Below, piece by piece: positions 1 through 13,168 of a stretch of 64,000 bases of DNA. Source of the DNA: Xylocopa sonorina (lineage: Eukaryota > Arthropoda > Insecta > Hymenoptera > Apidae). The position numbers and the translations under genes were made by a program. Where the stretch lies: positions 248,001 to 312,000 of the forward strand of contig NW_027490403.1 in the NCBI RefSeq assembly GCF_050948175.1, in the 5' to 3' direction. Each line of letters opens with the position of its first letter. Position 1 is the stretch's first letter. The notes under the pieces are model-generated. The model had not been told where the DNA came from. It saw nothing but the letters and a program-made list of their open reading frames with translations, and searched no databases.

Positions 1-531
1 ATGTAAATGCGACACTCGCTCGCTAGGAAATAGCGTTTGCAGATGTCTACGTATCGTAGCAATAGGTTTCTAATGCTTCTTAAAACGGCGATATCGCATC
101 TCATTTCTATGTTTCATGGTAAGATATAATATGATTTGCGAAGTGTTATGTATTCCTCGTCTACACTTCAAATGAATGTAAATGCGACACTTCCTTGCTA
201 GGAAATAACGCCTGCAGATGTCTACCTATCGTAGCAATAGAGTTCTAATGCTTCTTAAAACGCGATATCGCATTTCATTTCTATGTTTCATGGTAAGATA
301 TAATATGATTTGCGAAGTGTTATGTATTCCTTGTCTCAACTTCAAAGGAATGTAAATGCGACACTTCCTTGCAAGGAAATAGCGTTTGCAGATGTCTACG
401 TATCGAAGCAATGGAGTTCAAATGCTTCTTAAAACGAGATATTGCATCTCATATCTATGTTTCATGATAGGATATAATATTCATTCCGAATTGTTATGCA
501 TTCCTCGTCTACGATTCAAACGAATGTAAAT

Positions 532-672
532 GCGACACTTCCTTGCAAGGAATGGATTTCTGATGCTCCTTAAAACGCGATATCGTATCTCATTTCTATG
601 TTTTATGGTAAGATATAATATGATTTGCGATGTGTTATGTATTCCTTGTCTACACTTCAAATGAATGTAAAT
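532..672 (+). repeat. Shortened satellite unit (141 bp, 33-bp internal deletion)
   Basis: After gcaaggaa the sequence jumps straight to tggatttctg near 551-553. The 33 bases that normally hold the tagcgtttgcag segment and dyad 2 are missing. The junction shows 2 bp of microhomology (aa). The same deletion recurs at 13,028-13,168. The loss is 11 codons, so the open minus-strand frame stays open across it. Confidence 0.95.
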
Positions 673-679
673 GCGACAC

Positions 680-693
680 TTCCTTGCAAGGAA
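680..693. repeat. Dyad symmetry 1 of the unit (representative copy)
   Basis: TTCCTTGCAAGGAA is a perfect 14-bp palindrome starting seven bases into the unit. It is the commonest form of this site across the array. Frequent variants (ttccttgctagg, ttcctcgctagg, ttccctgctagg) break one arm, so it is common but not invariant. It could extrude a short hairpin or bind a dimeric protein; neither is shown by the sequence. Confidence 0.8.
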
Positions 694-710
694 ATAGCGT
701 TTGCAGATGT

Positions 711-723
711 CTACGTATCGTAG
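711..723. repeat. Dyad symmetry 2 of the unit (representative copy)
   Basis: CTACG and CGTAG flank a 3-base tat spacer, giving a 5-bp stem with a tiny loop, and contain TACGTA. The common variants acctatcg, acgtatcgaag and taggtatcg each disturb it. The first creates a TAG stop in the otherwise open minus-strand frame. Confidence 0.7.
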
Positions 724-750
724 CAATAGCTTTCTAGTGCATCTTAAAAC

Positions 751-760
751 GCGATATCGC
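751..760. repeat. Dyad symmetry 3 of the unit (representative copy, contains GATATC)
   Basis: GCGATATCGC is a perfect 10-bp palindrome present in most units of the window. The main exceptions are B-haplotype units, which read gagatattgc. It places one GATATC (EcoRV) site in most units, so digestion should give a 174-bp ladder. Confidence 0.8.
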
Positions 761-1129
761 ATCTCATTTCTATGTTTCATGGTAAGATATAAGATGATTT
801 GGTAAGTGTCATGTATTCCTGGTCTACACTTCAAGTGAATGTAAATGCGACACTTCCTTGTTAGGAAATAGCGTCTGCAGATGTCTGGGTATCGTAGCAA
901 TAGAGTTCTAATGCTTCTTTAAACGCGATATCGCATCTCATTTCTACGTTTCATGGTAAGATGTATTATGATTTGCGAAGTGTTATGTATTCCTCGTCTA
1001 CACATCAAATGAATGTAAATGCGACACTTCCTTGCTAGGAAATAGCATTTGCAGATGTCTACGTATCGTAGCAATGGATTTCTAATGCTTCTTAGAACGC
1101 GATATCGCATCTCATTTCTATGTTTCATG

Positions 1130-4100
1130 ATAAGATATAATATTCATTGCGAAGTGTTATGCATTCCTCGTCTACGATTCAAATGAATGTAAATGCGACA
1201 CTTCCTTCCTAGGAAATAGCGTCTGCAGATGTTTACGTATCGAAGCAATAGAGTTCAAATGCTTCTTAAAACGAGATATTGCATCTCATATCTATGTTTC
1301 ATGATAAGATATAATATTCATTGCGAAGTGTTATGCATTCCTCGTCTACGATTCAAATGAATGTAAAAGCGACACTTCCTTGCAAGGAAATCGCGTTTGC
1401 ATATGTCTACGTATCGAAGCAATAGTGTTCTAAAGCTTCTTAAATCGCGATATCGCATCTCATTTCTATGTTTCATGGTAAGATATAATATGATTTGCGA
1501 AGTATCACGTATTCCCCGTCTACACTTCAAATGAATGTAAATGCGACACTTCCTTGCAAGGAAATAGCGTTTGCAGATGTCTACGTATCGTAGCAATAGA
1601 GTTCTAATGCTTCTTAAAACGCGATATCGCATCTCATTTCTATGTTTCATGGTAAGATATAATATGATTTGCGAAGTGATATGTATTCCTCGTCTACACT
1701 TCAAATGAATGTAAATGCGACACTCGCTCGCTAGGAAATAGCGTTTGCAGATGTCTACGTATCGTAGCAATAGAGTTCTAATGCTTCTTAAAACGCGACA
1801 TCGCATCTCATTTCTATGATTCATGGTAAGATATAATATGATTTGCGAAGTGTTATGTATTCCTCGTCTACACTTCAAATCAATGTAAATACAACACTTC
1901 CTTGCAAGGAAATAGCGTTTGCAGATGTCTACCTATCGTAGCAATAGAGTTCTAATGCTTCTTAAAACGCGATATCGCATCTCATTTCTATGTTTCATGG
2001 TAAGATATAATATTCATTGCGAAGTGTTATGCATTCCTCGTCTACGATTCAAATGAAAGTAAATGCGATACCTCCTTGCAAGGAAATAGCATCTGCAGAT
2101 GTCTACCTATCGTAGCAATAGTATTCCAATGCTTCATAAAACGCGATATCGCATGTCATTTCTATGTATCATGGTAAGATATAATATTCATTGCGAAGTG
2201 TTATGCATTCCTCGTCTACGATTCAAATGAAAGTAAATGCGACACTTCCTTGCAAGGAAACAGCGATTGCAGATGTCTACGTATCGTAGCAATAGACCTC
2301 TTATAATTCTTAAAACGCGATTTCGCATCTCATTTCTATGTTTCATGGTAACGTATAATATGATTTGCGAAGTGTTATGTATTCCTCGCCTACACTTCAA
2401 GTGTATGTAAATGCGACACTTCCTTGCAAGGAAATAGCATTTGCAGATGTCTACGTATCGAAGCAATAGAGTTCAAATGCTTCTTAAAACGAGATATTGC
2501 ATCTCATATCTATGTTTCATGATAAGATATAATATACATTGCGAAGTGTTATGCATTCCTCGTCTACGATTCAAATGAAAGTAAATGCGACACTTCCTTG
2601 CAAGGAAATAGCGTTTGCAGATGTCTACGTATCGGAGCAATAAAGTTCAAATGCTTCTTAAAAAGAGATATTGCAACTCATATCTATGTTTCATGATAAG
2701 ATATAATATACATTGCGAAGTGTTATGCATTCCTCGTCTACGATTCAAATGAAAGTAAATGCGACACTTCCTTGCAAGGAAATAGCGTTTGCAGATGTGT
2801 ACGTATCGTAGCAATAGATTTCTAATGCTTCTTAAAACGCGATATCGCATCTCATTTCTATGATTCATGGTAAGATATAATATGATTTGCGAAGTGTTAT
2901 GTTTTCCTCGTCTACACCTCAAATGAATGTAAATGCGACACTTCCTTGCAATGAAATAGCGATTGCAGATGTCTACCTATCGTAGCAATAGAGTTCTAAT
3001 GCTTCTTAAAACGCGATATCGCATCTCATTTCTATGTTTCATGGTAAGATGTAATATGATTTGCGAAGGATCATGTATTCCTCGTCTACACTTCAAATGA
3101 ATGTGAATGCTACACTTCCTTGCAAGGAAATAGCGTTTGCAGATGTCTACGTATCGAAGCAATAAAGTTGAAATGCTCCTTAAAACGAGATATTGCATCT
3201 CATATCTGTGTTTCATGATAAGATATAATATTCATTGCGAAGTGTTATGCATTCCTCGTCTACGATTCAAATGAATGTAAATGCGACACTTCCTTGCTAG
3301 GATATAGCGTCTGCAGATGTTTACGTATCGAAGCAATAGAGTTCAAATGCTTCTTAAAACGAGATATTGCATCTCATATCTATGTTTCATGATAAGATAT
3401 AATATTCATTGCGAAGTGTTATGCATTCCTCGTCTACGATTCAAATGAATGTAAATGCGTAACTTCCTTGCAAGGAAATCGCGTTTGCATATGTCTACGT
3501 ATCGAAGCAATAGTGTTCTAAAGCTTCTTAAATCGCGATATCGCATCTCATTTCTACGTTTCATGGTAAGATATAATATGATTTGCGAAGTATCACGTAT
3601 TCCCCGTCTACACTTCAAATGAATGTAAATGCGACACTTCCTTGCAAGGAAATAGCGTTTGCAGATGTCTACGTATCGTAGCAATAGAGTTCTAATGCAT
3701 CTTAAAACGCGATATCGCATCTCATTTCTATGTTTCATGGTAAGATATAATATGATTTGCGAAGTGTTATGTATTCCTCGTCTACACTTCAAATGAATGT
3801 AAATGCGACACTCGCTCGCTAGGAAATAGCGTTTGCAGATGTCTACGTATCGTAGCAGTAGAGTTCTAATGCTTCTTAAAACGCGATATCGCATCTCATT
3901 TCTATGATTCATGGTAAGATATAATATGATTTGCGAAGTGTTATGTATTCCTCGTCTACATTTCAAATCAATGTAAGCACGACACTTCCTTGCAAGGAAA
4001 TAGCGTTTGCAGATGTCTACCTATCGTAGCAATAGGATTCCAATGCTTCTTAAAACGCGATATCGCATCTCATTTCTATGTTTCATGGTAAGATATAATA

Positions 4101-4528
4101 TTCATTGCGAAGTGTTATGCATTCCTCGTCTACGATTCAAATGAAAGTAAATGCGATACTTCCTTGCAAGGAAATAGCATTTGCAGATGTCTACCTATCG
4201 TAGCAATAGTGTTCTAATGCTTCATAAAACGCGATATCGCATCTCATTTCTATGTTTCATGGTAAGATATAATATTCATTGCGAAGTGTTATGCATTCCT
4301 AGTCTACGATTCAAATAAAGTAAATGCGACACTTCCTTGCAAGGAAACAGCGTTTGCAGATGTCTACGTATCGTAGCAATAGAGCTCTTATAATTCTTAA
4401 AACGCGATTTCGCATCTCATTTCTATGTTTCATGGTAAGGTATAATATGATTTGCGAAGTGTTATGTATTCCTCGCCTACACTTCAAGTGAATGTAAATG
4501 CGACACTTCCTTGAATGGAAATAGCCTT
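1130..4528 (+). repeat. 12-unit offset duplication (about 1,130-2,440 and 3,218-4,528)
   Basis: Sequence from roughly 1,130 to 2,440 reappears 2,088 bp (12 units) downstream. The two copies share unusual variants such as ttctaaagcttc with aaatcgcgat, cactcgctcgctagg, and cttataattc with gcgatttcgc. They differ at scattered single bases, including a private 1-bp deletion at 4,316, so this pair is older than the duplications in zone 3. A third partial relative lies at 5,490-5,940. Ends were judged by eye. Confidence 0.65.
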
Positions 4529-7500
4529 TGCAGATGTCTAGGTATCGTAGCAATAGAGTTCTAATGCTTCTTAAAACGCGATATCGCATCTCATTTCTAT
4601 GTTTCATGGTAAGATATAATATTCATTGCGAAGTGTTATGCATTCCTCGTCTACGATTCAAATGAAAGTAAATGCGATACTTCCTTGCAGGGAAATAGCG
4701 TTTGCCGATATCTACGTATCGAAGCAATAGAGTTCAAATGCTTCTTAAAACGAGATATTGCATCTCATATCTATGTTTCATGATAAGATATAATATACAT
4801 TGCGAAGTGTTATGCATTCCTCGTCTACGATTCAAATGAAAGTAAATGCGACACTTCCTTGCAAGGAAATAGCGTTTGCAGATGTCTACGTATCGAAGCA
4901 ATAGAGTTCAAATGCTTCTTAAAACGAGATATTGCATCTCATATCTATGTTTCATGATAAGATATAATATACATTGCGAAGTGTTATGCATTCCTCGTAT
5001 ACAATTCAAATGAAAGTAAATGCGACACTTCCTTGCAAGGAAATAGCGTTTGCAGATGTTTACGTATCGTAGCAATAGATTTCTAATGCTTCTTAAGACG
5101 CGATATCGCATCTCATTTCTATGTTTCATGGTAAGATATAATATGATTTGCGAAGTGTTATGTATTCCTCGTCTACACATCAAATGAATGTAAATGCGAC
5201 ACTTCCTTGCAAGGAAATAGCGTTTGCAGATGTCTACGTTTCGAAGCAATAGAGTTTTAATGCTTCTTACAACGCGATATCGCATCTCATTTCTATGTTT
5301 CATGGTAAGATGTAATATGATTTGCGAAGTATCATGTATTCCTCGTCTACACTTCAAATGAATGTGAATGCGACACTTCCTTGCAAGGAAATCGCGTTTG
5401 CAGATGTCTACGTATCGAAGCAATAAAGTTGAAATGCTTCTTAAAACGAGATATTGCATCTCATGTCTATGTTTCATGATAAGATATAATATTCATTGCG
5501 AAGTGTTATGCATTCCTCGTCTACGATTCAAATGAATGTAAATGCGACTCTTCCTTGCAGGGAAATAGCATTTGCAGATGTCTACCTATCGTAGCAATAG
5601 TGTTCTAATGCTTCATAAAACGCGATATCGCATGTCATTTCTATGTATCATGGTAAGATATAATATTCATTGCGAAGTGTTATGCATTCCTCGTCTACGA
5701 TTCAAATGAAAGTAAATGCGACACTTCCTTGCAAGGAAACAGCGATTGCAGATATCTACGTATCGTAGCAGTAGAGCTCTTATAATTCTTAAAACGCGAT
5801 TTCGCATCTCATTTCTATGTTTCATGGTAAGGTATAATATGATTTGCGAAGTGTTATGTATTCCTCGCCTACACTTCAAGTGAATGTAAATGCGACACTT
5901 CCTTGCAAGGAAATAGCCTTTGCAGATGTCTACGTATCGTAGCAATAGAGTTCAAATGCTTCATAAAACAAGATATCGCATCTCATTTCTATGTTTCATG
6001 GTAAGATATAATATGATTTGCGAAGTGTTATGTATTCCTCGTCTACACCTCAAGTGAATGTAAATGCGACACTTCCTTGCAGGGAAATAGCGTTTGCAGA
6101 TGTCTACGTATCGAAGCAATAGAGTTCAAATGCTTCTTAAAACGAGATATTGCATCTCATATCTATGTTTCATGATAAGATATAATATACATTGCGAAGT
6201 GTTATGCATTCCTCGTCTACGATTCAAATGAAAGTAAATGCGACACTTCCTTGCAAGGAAATAGCGTTTGCAGATGTCTACGTTTCGAAGCAATAGAGTT
6301 CAAATGCTTCTTAAAACGAGATATTGCATCTCATATCTATGTTTCATGATAAGATATAATATACATTGCTGAGTGTTATGCATTCCTCGTCTACGATTCA
6401 AATGAAAGTAAAGGCGACACTTCCTTGCAAGGACATAGCGTTTGCAGATGTGTACGTATCGTAGCAATAGATTTCTAATGCTTCTTAAAACGCGATATCG
6501 CATCTCATTTCTATGTTTCATGGTAAGATATAATATGATTTGCAAAGTGTCATGTCTTCCTCGTCTACACATCAAATGAATGTAAATGCGACACTTCCAT
6601 GCTGGGAAATAGCGTCTGCAGATGTCTAGGTATCGTAGCAATAGAGTTCTAATGCTTCTTAAAACGCGATATCGCATCTCATTTCTATGATTCATGGTAA
6701 GATATAATATGATTTGCGAAGTGTTATGTATTCTTCGTCTACACTTCAAATCAATGTAAATACGACACTTCCTTGCAAGGAAATAGCGTTTGCAGATGTC
6801 TACCTATCGTAGCAATAGAGATCTAATGCTTCTTAAAACGCGATATCGCATCTCATTTCTATGTTTCATGGTAAGATATAATATTCATTGCGAAGTGTTA
6901 TGCATTCCTCGTCTACGATTCAAATGAAAGTAAATGCGATACCTCCTTGCAAGGAAATAGCATTTGCAGATGTCTACCTATCGTAGCAATAGTGTTCTAA
7001 TGCTTCATAAAAGGCGATATAGCATGTCACTTCTATGTATCATGTAAGATATAATATTCATTGCGAAGTGTTATGTTTTCCTCGTCTACACCTCAAATGA
7101 ATGTAAATGCGACAACTTCCTTGCAAGGAAATAGCGTTTGCAGATGTCTACGTATCGAAGCAATGGAGTTCTAATGCTTCTTAAAACGCGATATCGCATC
7201 TCATTCCTATGTTTCGTGGTAAGATGTAATATTCATTGTGAAGTGTTATGCATTCCTCGTCTACGATTCAAATGAAAGTTAATGCGACACTTCCTTGCAA
7301 GGAAACAGCGTTTGCAGATGTGTACGTATCGAAGCAACAGAGTTCAAATGCTTCTTAAAACGAGATATTGCATCTCATATCTATGTTTCATGATAAGATA
7401 TAGTATTCATTGCGAAGTGTTATGCATTCCTCGTCTACGATTCAAATGAATGTAAATGCGACACTTCCTTGCAAGGAAATAGCGTCTGCAGATGACTACG

Positions 7501-7550
7501 TATCGTAGCAATAGATTTCTAATGCTTCTTAAAACGCGATATCGCATCTC

Positions 7551-9290
7551 ATTTCTATGTTTCATGGTAAGATATAATATGATTTGCGAAGTGTTATGTA
7601 TTCCTCGTCTACACCTCAAATGAATGTAAATGCGACACTTCCTTGCAGGGAAATAGCGTTTGCAGATGTCTACGTATCGAAGCAATAGAGTTCAAATGCT
7701 TCTTAAAACGAGATATTGCATCTCATATCTATGTTTCATGATAAGATATAATATACATTGCGAAGTGTTATGCATTCCTCGTCTACGATTCAAATGAAAG
7801 TAAATGCGACACTTCCTTGCAAGGAAATAGCGTTTGCAGATGTCTACGTATCGTAGCAATAGAGTTCTTATGATTCTTAAAACGCGATATCGCATCTCAT
7901 TTCTATGTTTCATGATAAGATATAATTTGATTTGAGAAGTGTTACGTATTCCTCGTCTACACTTCAAATGAATGTGAATGCGACACTTCCTCGCTAGGAA
8001 ATAGCGTTTGCAGTTGTCTACGTATCGTAGCAATAGATTTCTAATGCTTCTTAAAACGCGATATCGCATCTCATTTCTATGATTCATGGTAAGATATAAT
8101 ATGATTTGCGAAGTGTTATGTATTCTTCGTCTACACTTCAAATCAATGTAAATACGACACTTCCTTGCAAGGAAATAGCGTTTGCAGATGTCTACCTATC
8201 GTAGCAATAGAGTTCTAATGCTTCTTAAAACGCGATATCGCATCTCATTTCTATGTTTCATGGTAAGATATAATATTCATTGCGAAGTGTTATGCATTCC
8301 TCGTCTACGATTCAAATGAAAGTAAATGCGATACCTCCTTGCTAGGAAATAGCATTTGCAGATGTCTACCTATCGTAGCAATAGTGTTCTAATGCTTCAT
8401 AAAAGGCGATATCGCATGTCATTTCTATGTATCATGGTAAGATATAATATTCATTGCGAAGTGTTATGTTTTCCTCGTCTACACCTCAAATGAATGTAAA
8501 TGCGACACTTCCTTGCAAGGAAATAGCGTTTGCAGATGTCTTCGTATCGAAGCAATACAGTTCTAATGCTCCTTAAAACGCGATATCGCATCTCATTCCT
8601 ATGTTTCGTGGTAAGATATAATATGATTTGCGTAGCGTTATGTATTCCTCGTCTACACTTCAAATGAATGTAAATGCGACACATCCTTGCAAGGAAATAG
8701 CTTTTGCAGATGTCTACGTATCGAAGCAATAGTGTTCTAATGCTTCTTAAAACGCGATATCGCATCTCATTTCTATGTTTCATGGTAAGATATAATATTC
8801 ATTGTGAAGTGTTACGCATTCCTCGTCTACGATTCAAATGAATGTAAATGCGACACTTCCTTGCTAGGAAATAGCGTCTGCAGATGTTTACGTTTCGAAG
8901 CAATAGAGTTCAAATGCTTCTTAAAACGAGATATTGCATCTCATATCTATGTTTCATGATAAGATATAATATTCATTGCGAAGTGTTATGCATTCCTCGT
9001 CTACGATTCAAATGAATGTAAATGCGACACTTCCTAGCAAGGAAATCGCGTTTGCAGATGTCTACGTATCGAAGCAATAGTGTTCTAAAGCTTCTTAAAT
9101 CGCGATATCGCATCTCATTTCTATGTTTCATGGTAAGATATAATATGATTTGCGAAGTATCACGTATTACCCGTCTACACTTCAAATGAATGTAAATGCG
9201 ACACTTCCTTGCAAGGAAATAGCGTTTGCAGATGTCTACGTATCGTAGCAATAGAGTTCTAATGCTTCTTAAAACGCGATATCGCATCTC
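7551..9290 (+). repeat. 10-unit higher-order block, copy 1
   Basis: This 1,740-bp block of ten units is followed directly by a second copy. Line-by-line comparison shows four mismatches over about 1,750 bp (around 99.8% identity), whereas adjacent units inside the block differ at many positions. That contrast defines a higher-order repeat made by a recent tandem duplication. Similarity begins near 7,551; sequence before it does not match at the same offset. Confidence 0.9.
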
Positions 9291-11056
9291 CTTTCTATGT
9301 TTCATGGTAAGATATAATATGATTTGCGAAGTGTTATGTATTCCTCGTCTACACCTCAAATGAATGTAAATGCGACACTTCCTTGCAGGGAAATAGCGTT
9401 TGCAGATGTCTACGTATCGAAGCAATAGAGTTCAAATGCTTCTTAAAACGAGATATTGCATCTCATATCTATGTTTCATGATAAGATATAATATACATTG
9501 CGAAGTGTTATGCATTCCTCGTCTACGATTCAAATGAAAGTAAATGCGACACTTCCTTGCAAGGAAATAGCGTTTGCAGATGTCTACGTATCGTAGCAAT
9601 AGAGTTCTTATGATTCTTAAAACGCGATATCGCATCTCATTTCTATGTTTCATGATAAGATATAATTTGATTTGAGAAGTGTTACGTATTCCTCGTCTAC
9701 ACTTCAAATGAATGTGAATGCGACACTTCCTCGCTAGGAAATAGCGTTTGCAGTTGTCTACGTATCGTAGCAATAGATTTCTAATGCTTCTTAAAACGCG
9801 ATATCGCATCTCATTTCTATGATTCATGGTATGATATAATATGATTTGCGAAGTGTTATGTATTCTTCGTCTACACTTCAAATCAATGTAAATACGACAC
9901 TTCCTTGCAAGGAAATAGCGTTTGCAGATGTCTACCTATCGCAGCAATAGAGTTCTAATGCTTCTTAAAACGCGATATCGCATCTCATTTCTATGTTTCA
10001 TGGTAAGATATAATATTCATTGCGAAGTGTTATGCATTCCTCGTCTACGATTCAAATGAAAGTAAATGCGATACCTCCTTGCTAGGAAATAGCATTTGCA
10101 GATGTCTACCTATCGTAGCAATAGTGTTCTAATGCTTCATAAAAGGCGATATCGCATGTCATTTCTATGTATCATGGTAAGATATAATATTCATTGCGAA
10201 GTGTTATGTTTTCCTCGTCTACTCCTCAAATGAATGTAAATGCGACACTTCCTTGCAAGGAAATAGCGTTTGCAGATGTCTTCGTATCGAAGCAATACAG
10301 TTCTAATGCTCCTTAAAACGCGATATCGCATCTCATTCCTATGTTTCGTGGTAAGATATAATATGATTTGCGTAGCGTTATGTATTCCTCGTCTACACTT
10401 CAAATGAATGTAAATGCGACACATCCTTGCAAGGAAATAGCTTTTGCAGATGTCTACGTATCGAAGCAATAGTGTTCTAATGCTTCTTAAAACGCGATAT
10501 CGCATCTCATTTCTATGTTTCATGGTAAGATATAATATTCATTGTGAAGTGTTACGCATTCCTCGTCTACGATTCAAATGAATGTAAATGCGACACTTCC
10601 TTGCTAGGAAATAGCGTCTGCAGATGTTTACGTTTCGAAGCAATAGAGTTCAAATGCTTCTTAAAACGAGATATTGCATCTCATATCTATGTTTCATGAT
10701 AAGATATAATATTCATTGCGAAGTGTTATGCATTCCTCGTCTACGATTCAAATGAATGTAAATGCGACACTTCCTAGCAAGGAAATCGCGTTTGCAGATG
10801 TCTACGTATCGAAGCAATAGTGTTCTAAAGCTTCTTAAATCGCGATATCGCATCTCATTTCTATGTTTCATGGTAAGATATAATATGATTTGCGAAGTAT
10901 CACGTATTACCCGTCTACACATCAAATGAATGTAAATGCGACACTTCCTTGCAAGGAAATAGCGTTTGCAGATGTCTACGTATCGTAGCAATAGAGTTCT
11001 AATGCTTCTTAAAACGCGATATCGCATCTCCTTTCTATGTTTCATGGTAAGATATA
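9291..11056 (+). repeat. 10-unit higher-order block, copy 2
   Basis: Second copy of the preceding block, offset 1,740 bp. Differences I found are at about 9,831 (a to t), 9,942 (t to c), 10,223 (a to t) and 10,921 (t to a). Identity stops near 11,057, where ataacatg and a cgtcca variant appear instead. Confidence 0.9.
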
Positions 11057-13027
11057 ACATGATTTGCGAAGTGTTATGTATACCTCGTCCACACTTCAAA
11101 TGAATGTGAATGCGATACTTCCTCGCTAGGAAATAGCATTTGCAGATGTCTACGTATCGTAGCAATAGATTTCTAATGCTTCTTAAAACGGCGATATCGC
11201 ATCTCATTTCTATGTTTCATGGTAAGATATAATATCATTTGCGAAGTGTTATGTATTCCTCGTCAACACTTCAAATGTATGTGAATGCGACACTTCCTCG
11301 CTAGGAAATAGCGTCTGCAGATGTCTAGGTATCGTAGTAATACATTTCTAATGCTTCTTAAAACGAGATATTGCATCTCATATCTATGTTTCATGATAAG
11401 ATATAATATACATTGCGACGTGTTATGCATTCCACGTCCACGATTCAAATGAAAGTAAATGCGACACTTCCTTGCAAGGAAATAGCGTTTACAGATGTCT
11501 ACGTATCGTAGCAATAGGGTTCTAATGCTTCTTAAAACGCGATATCGCATCTCATTTCTGTGTTTCATGGTAAGATATAATATGATTTGCGAAGTGTTAT
11601 GTACTCCTCGTCTACACTTCAAATGAATGTAAATGCGACACTCGCTCGCTAGGAAATAGCGTTTGCAGATGTCTACGTATCGTAGCAATAGAGTTCTAAT
11701 GCTTCTTAGAACGCGATATCGCATCTCCTTTCTATGTTTCATGGTAAGATATAATATGATTTGCGAAGTGTTATGTATTCCTCGTCTACACTTCAAATGA
11801 ATGTAAATGCGACACTTCCTTGCAAGGATATAGCGTTTGCAGATGTCTACGTATCGAAGCAATAGAGTTCAAATGCTTCTTAAAACGCGATATCGCATCT
11901 CATTTCTATGTTTCATGGTAAGATATAAGATGATTTGCTAAGTGTCATGTATTCCTCGTCTACACTTCAAATGAATGTAAATGCGACACTCCTTTGTTAG
12001 GAAATAGCGTCTGCAGATGTCTGGGTATCGTAGCAATAGAGTTCTAATGCTTCTTAAAACGCGATATCGCATCTCATTTCTACGTTTCATGGTAAGATGT
12101 AATATGTTTTGCGAAGTGTTATGCATTCCTCATCTACGATTCAAATGAATGTAAATGCGACACTTCCTTGCAGGGAAATAGCGTTTGCAGATGTCTACGT
12201 ATCGAAGCAATAGAGTTCAAATGCTTCTTAAAACGAGATATTGCATCTCATATCTATGTTTCATGATAAGATATAATATTCATTGCGAAGTGTTATGCAT
12301 TCCTCGTCTACGATTCAAATGAATGTAAATGCGACACTTCCTTGCAAGGAAATAGCGTTTGCAGATGTCTACGTATCGTAGCAATAGAGTTCTTATAATT
12401 CTTAAAACGCGATTTCGCATCTCATTTCTATGTTTCATGGTAAGGTATAATATGATTTGCGAAGTGTTATGTATTCCTCGCCTACACTTCAAGTGAATGT
12501 AAATGCGACACTTCCTTGCAAGGAAATAGCGTTTGCAGATGTCTACGTATCGAAGCAATAGGGTTCTAATGCTTCTTACAACGTGATATCGCATCTCATT
12601 TCTATGTTTCATGGTAAGATATAACATGATTTGCGAAGTGTTATGTATACCTCGTCTACACTTCAAATGAATGTGAATGCGATACTTCCTCGCTAGGAAA
12701 TAGCGTTTGCAGATGTCTACGTATCGTAGCAATAGATTTCTAATGCTTCTTAAAACGGCGATATCGCATCTCATTTCTATGTTTCATGGTAAGATATAAT
12801 ATGATTTGCGAAGTGTTATGTATTCCTCGTCTACACTTCGAATGAATGTAAATGCGATACTTCCTCGCTAGGAAATAGCGTTTGCAGATGTCTACGTCTC
12901 GAAGCAATAGTGTTCTAATGCTTCTTAAAACGCGATATCGCATTTCATTTCTATGTTTCATGGTAAGATATAATATGATTTGCGAAGTGTTATGTATTCC
13001 TTGTCTCAAATTCAAATGAATGTAAAT

Positions 13028-13168
13028 GCGACACTTCCTTGCAAGGAATGGATTTCTGATGCTTCTTAAAACGCGATATCGCATCTCATTTCTATGTTTT
13101 ATGGTAAGATATAATATGATTTGCGAAGTGTTATGTATTCCTTGTCTACACTTCAAATGAATGTAAAT
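13028..13168 (+). repeat. Shortened satellite unit (141 bp), second carrier of the 33-bp deletion
   Basis: Same junction as the unit at 532-672, at 13,047-13,049, and the following unit is also near-identical in both places. The two carriers are 72 unit positions apart, so one event was copied by duplication or conversion. The surroundings differ: a 'ttgtctcaa' variant lies immediately before this unit but one unit earlier in the first case. Confidence 0.95.

Noticed and set aside
7044..7115. Frameshift pair (-1 at 7,044, +1 at 7,114) as a compensated coding change
   Set aside because: The region is satellite. The two changes merely cancel in length and give no evidence of selection on a reading frame.
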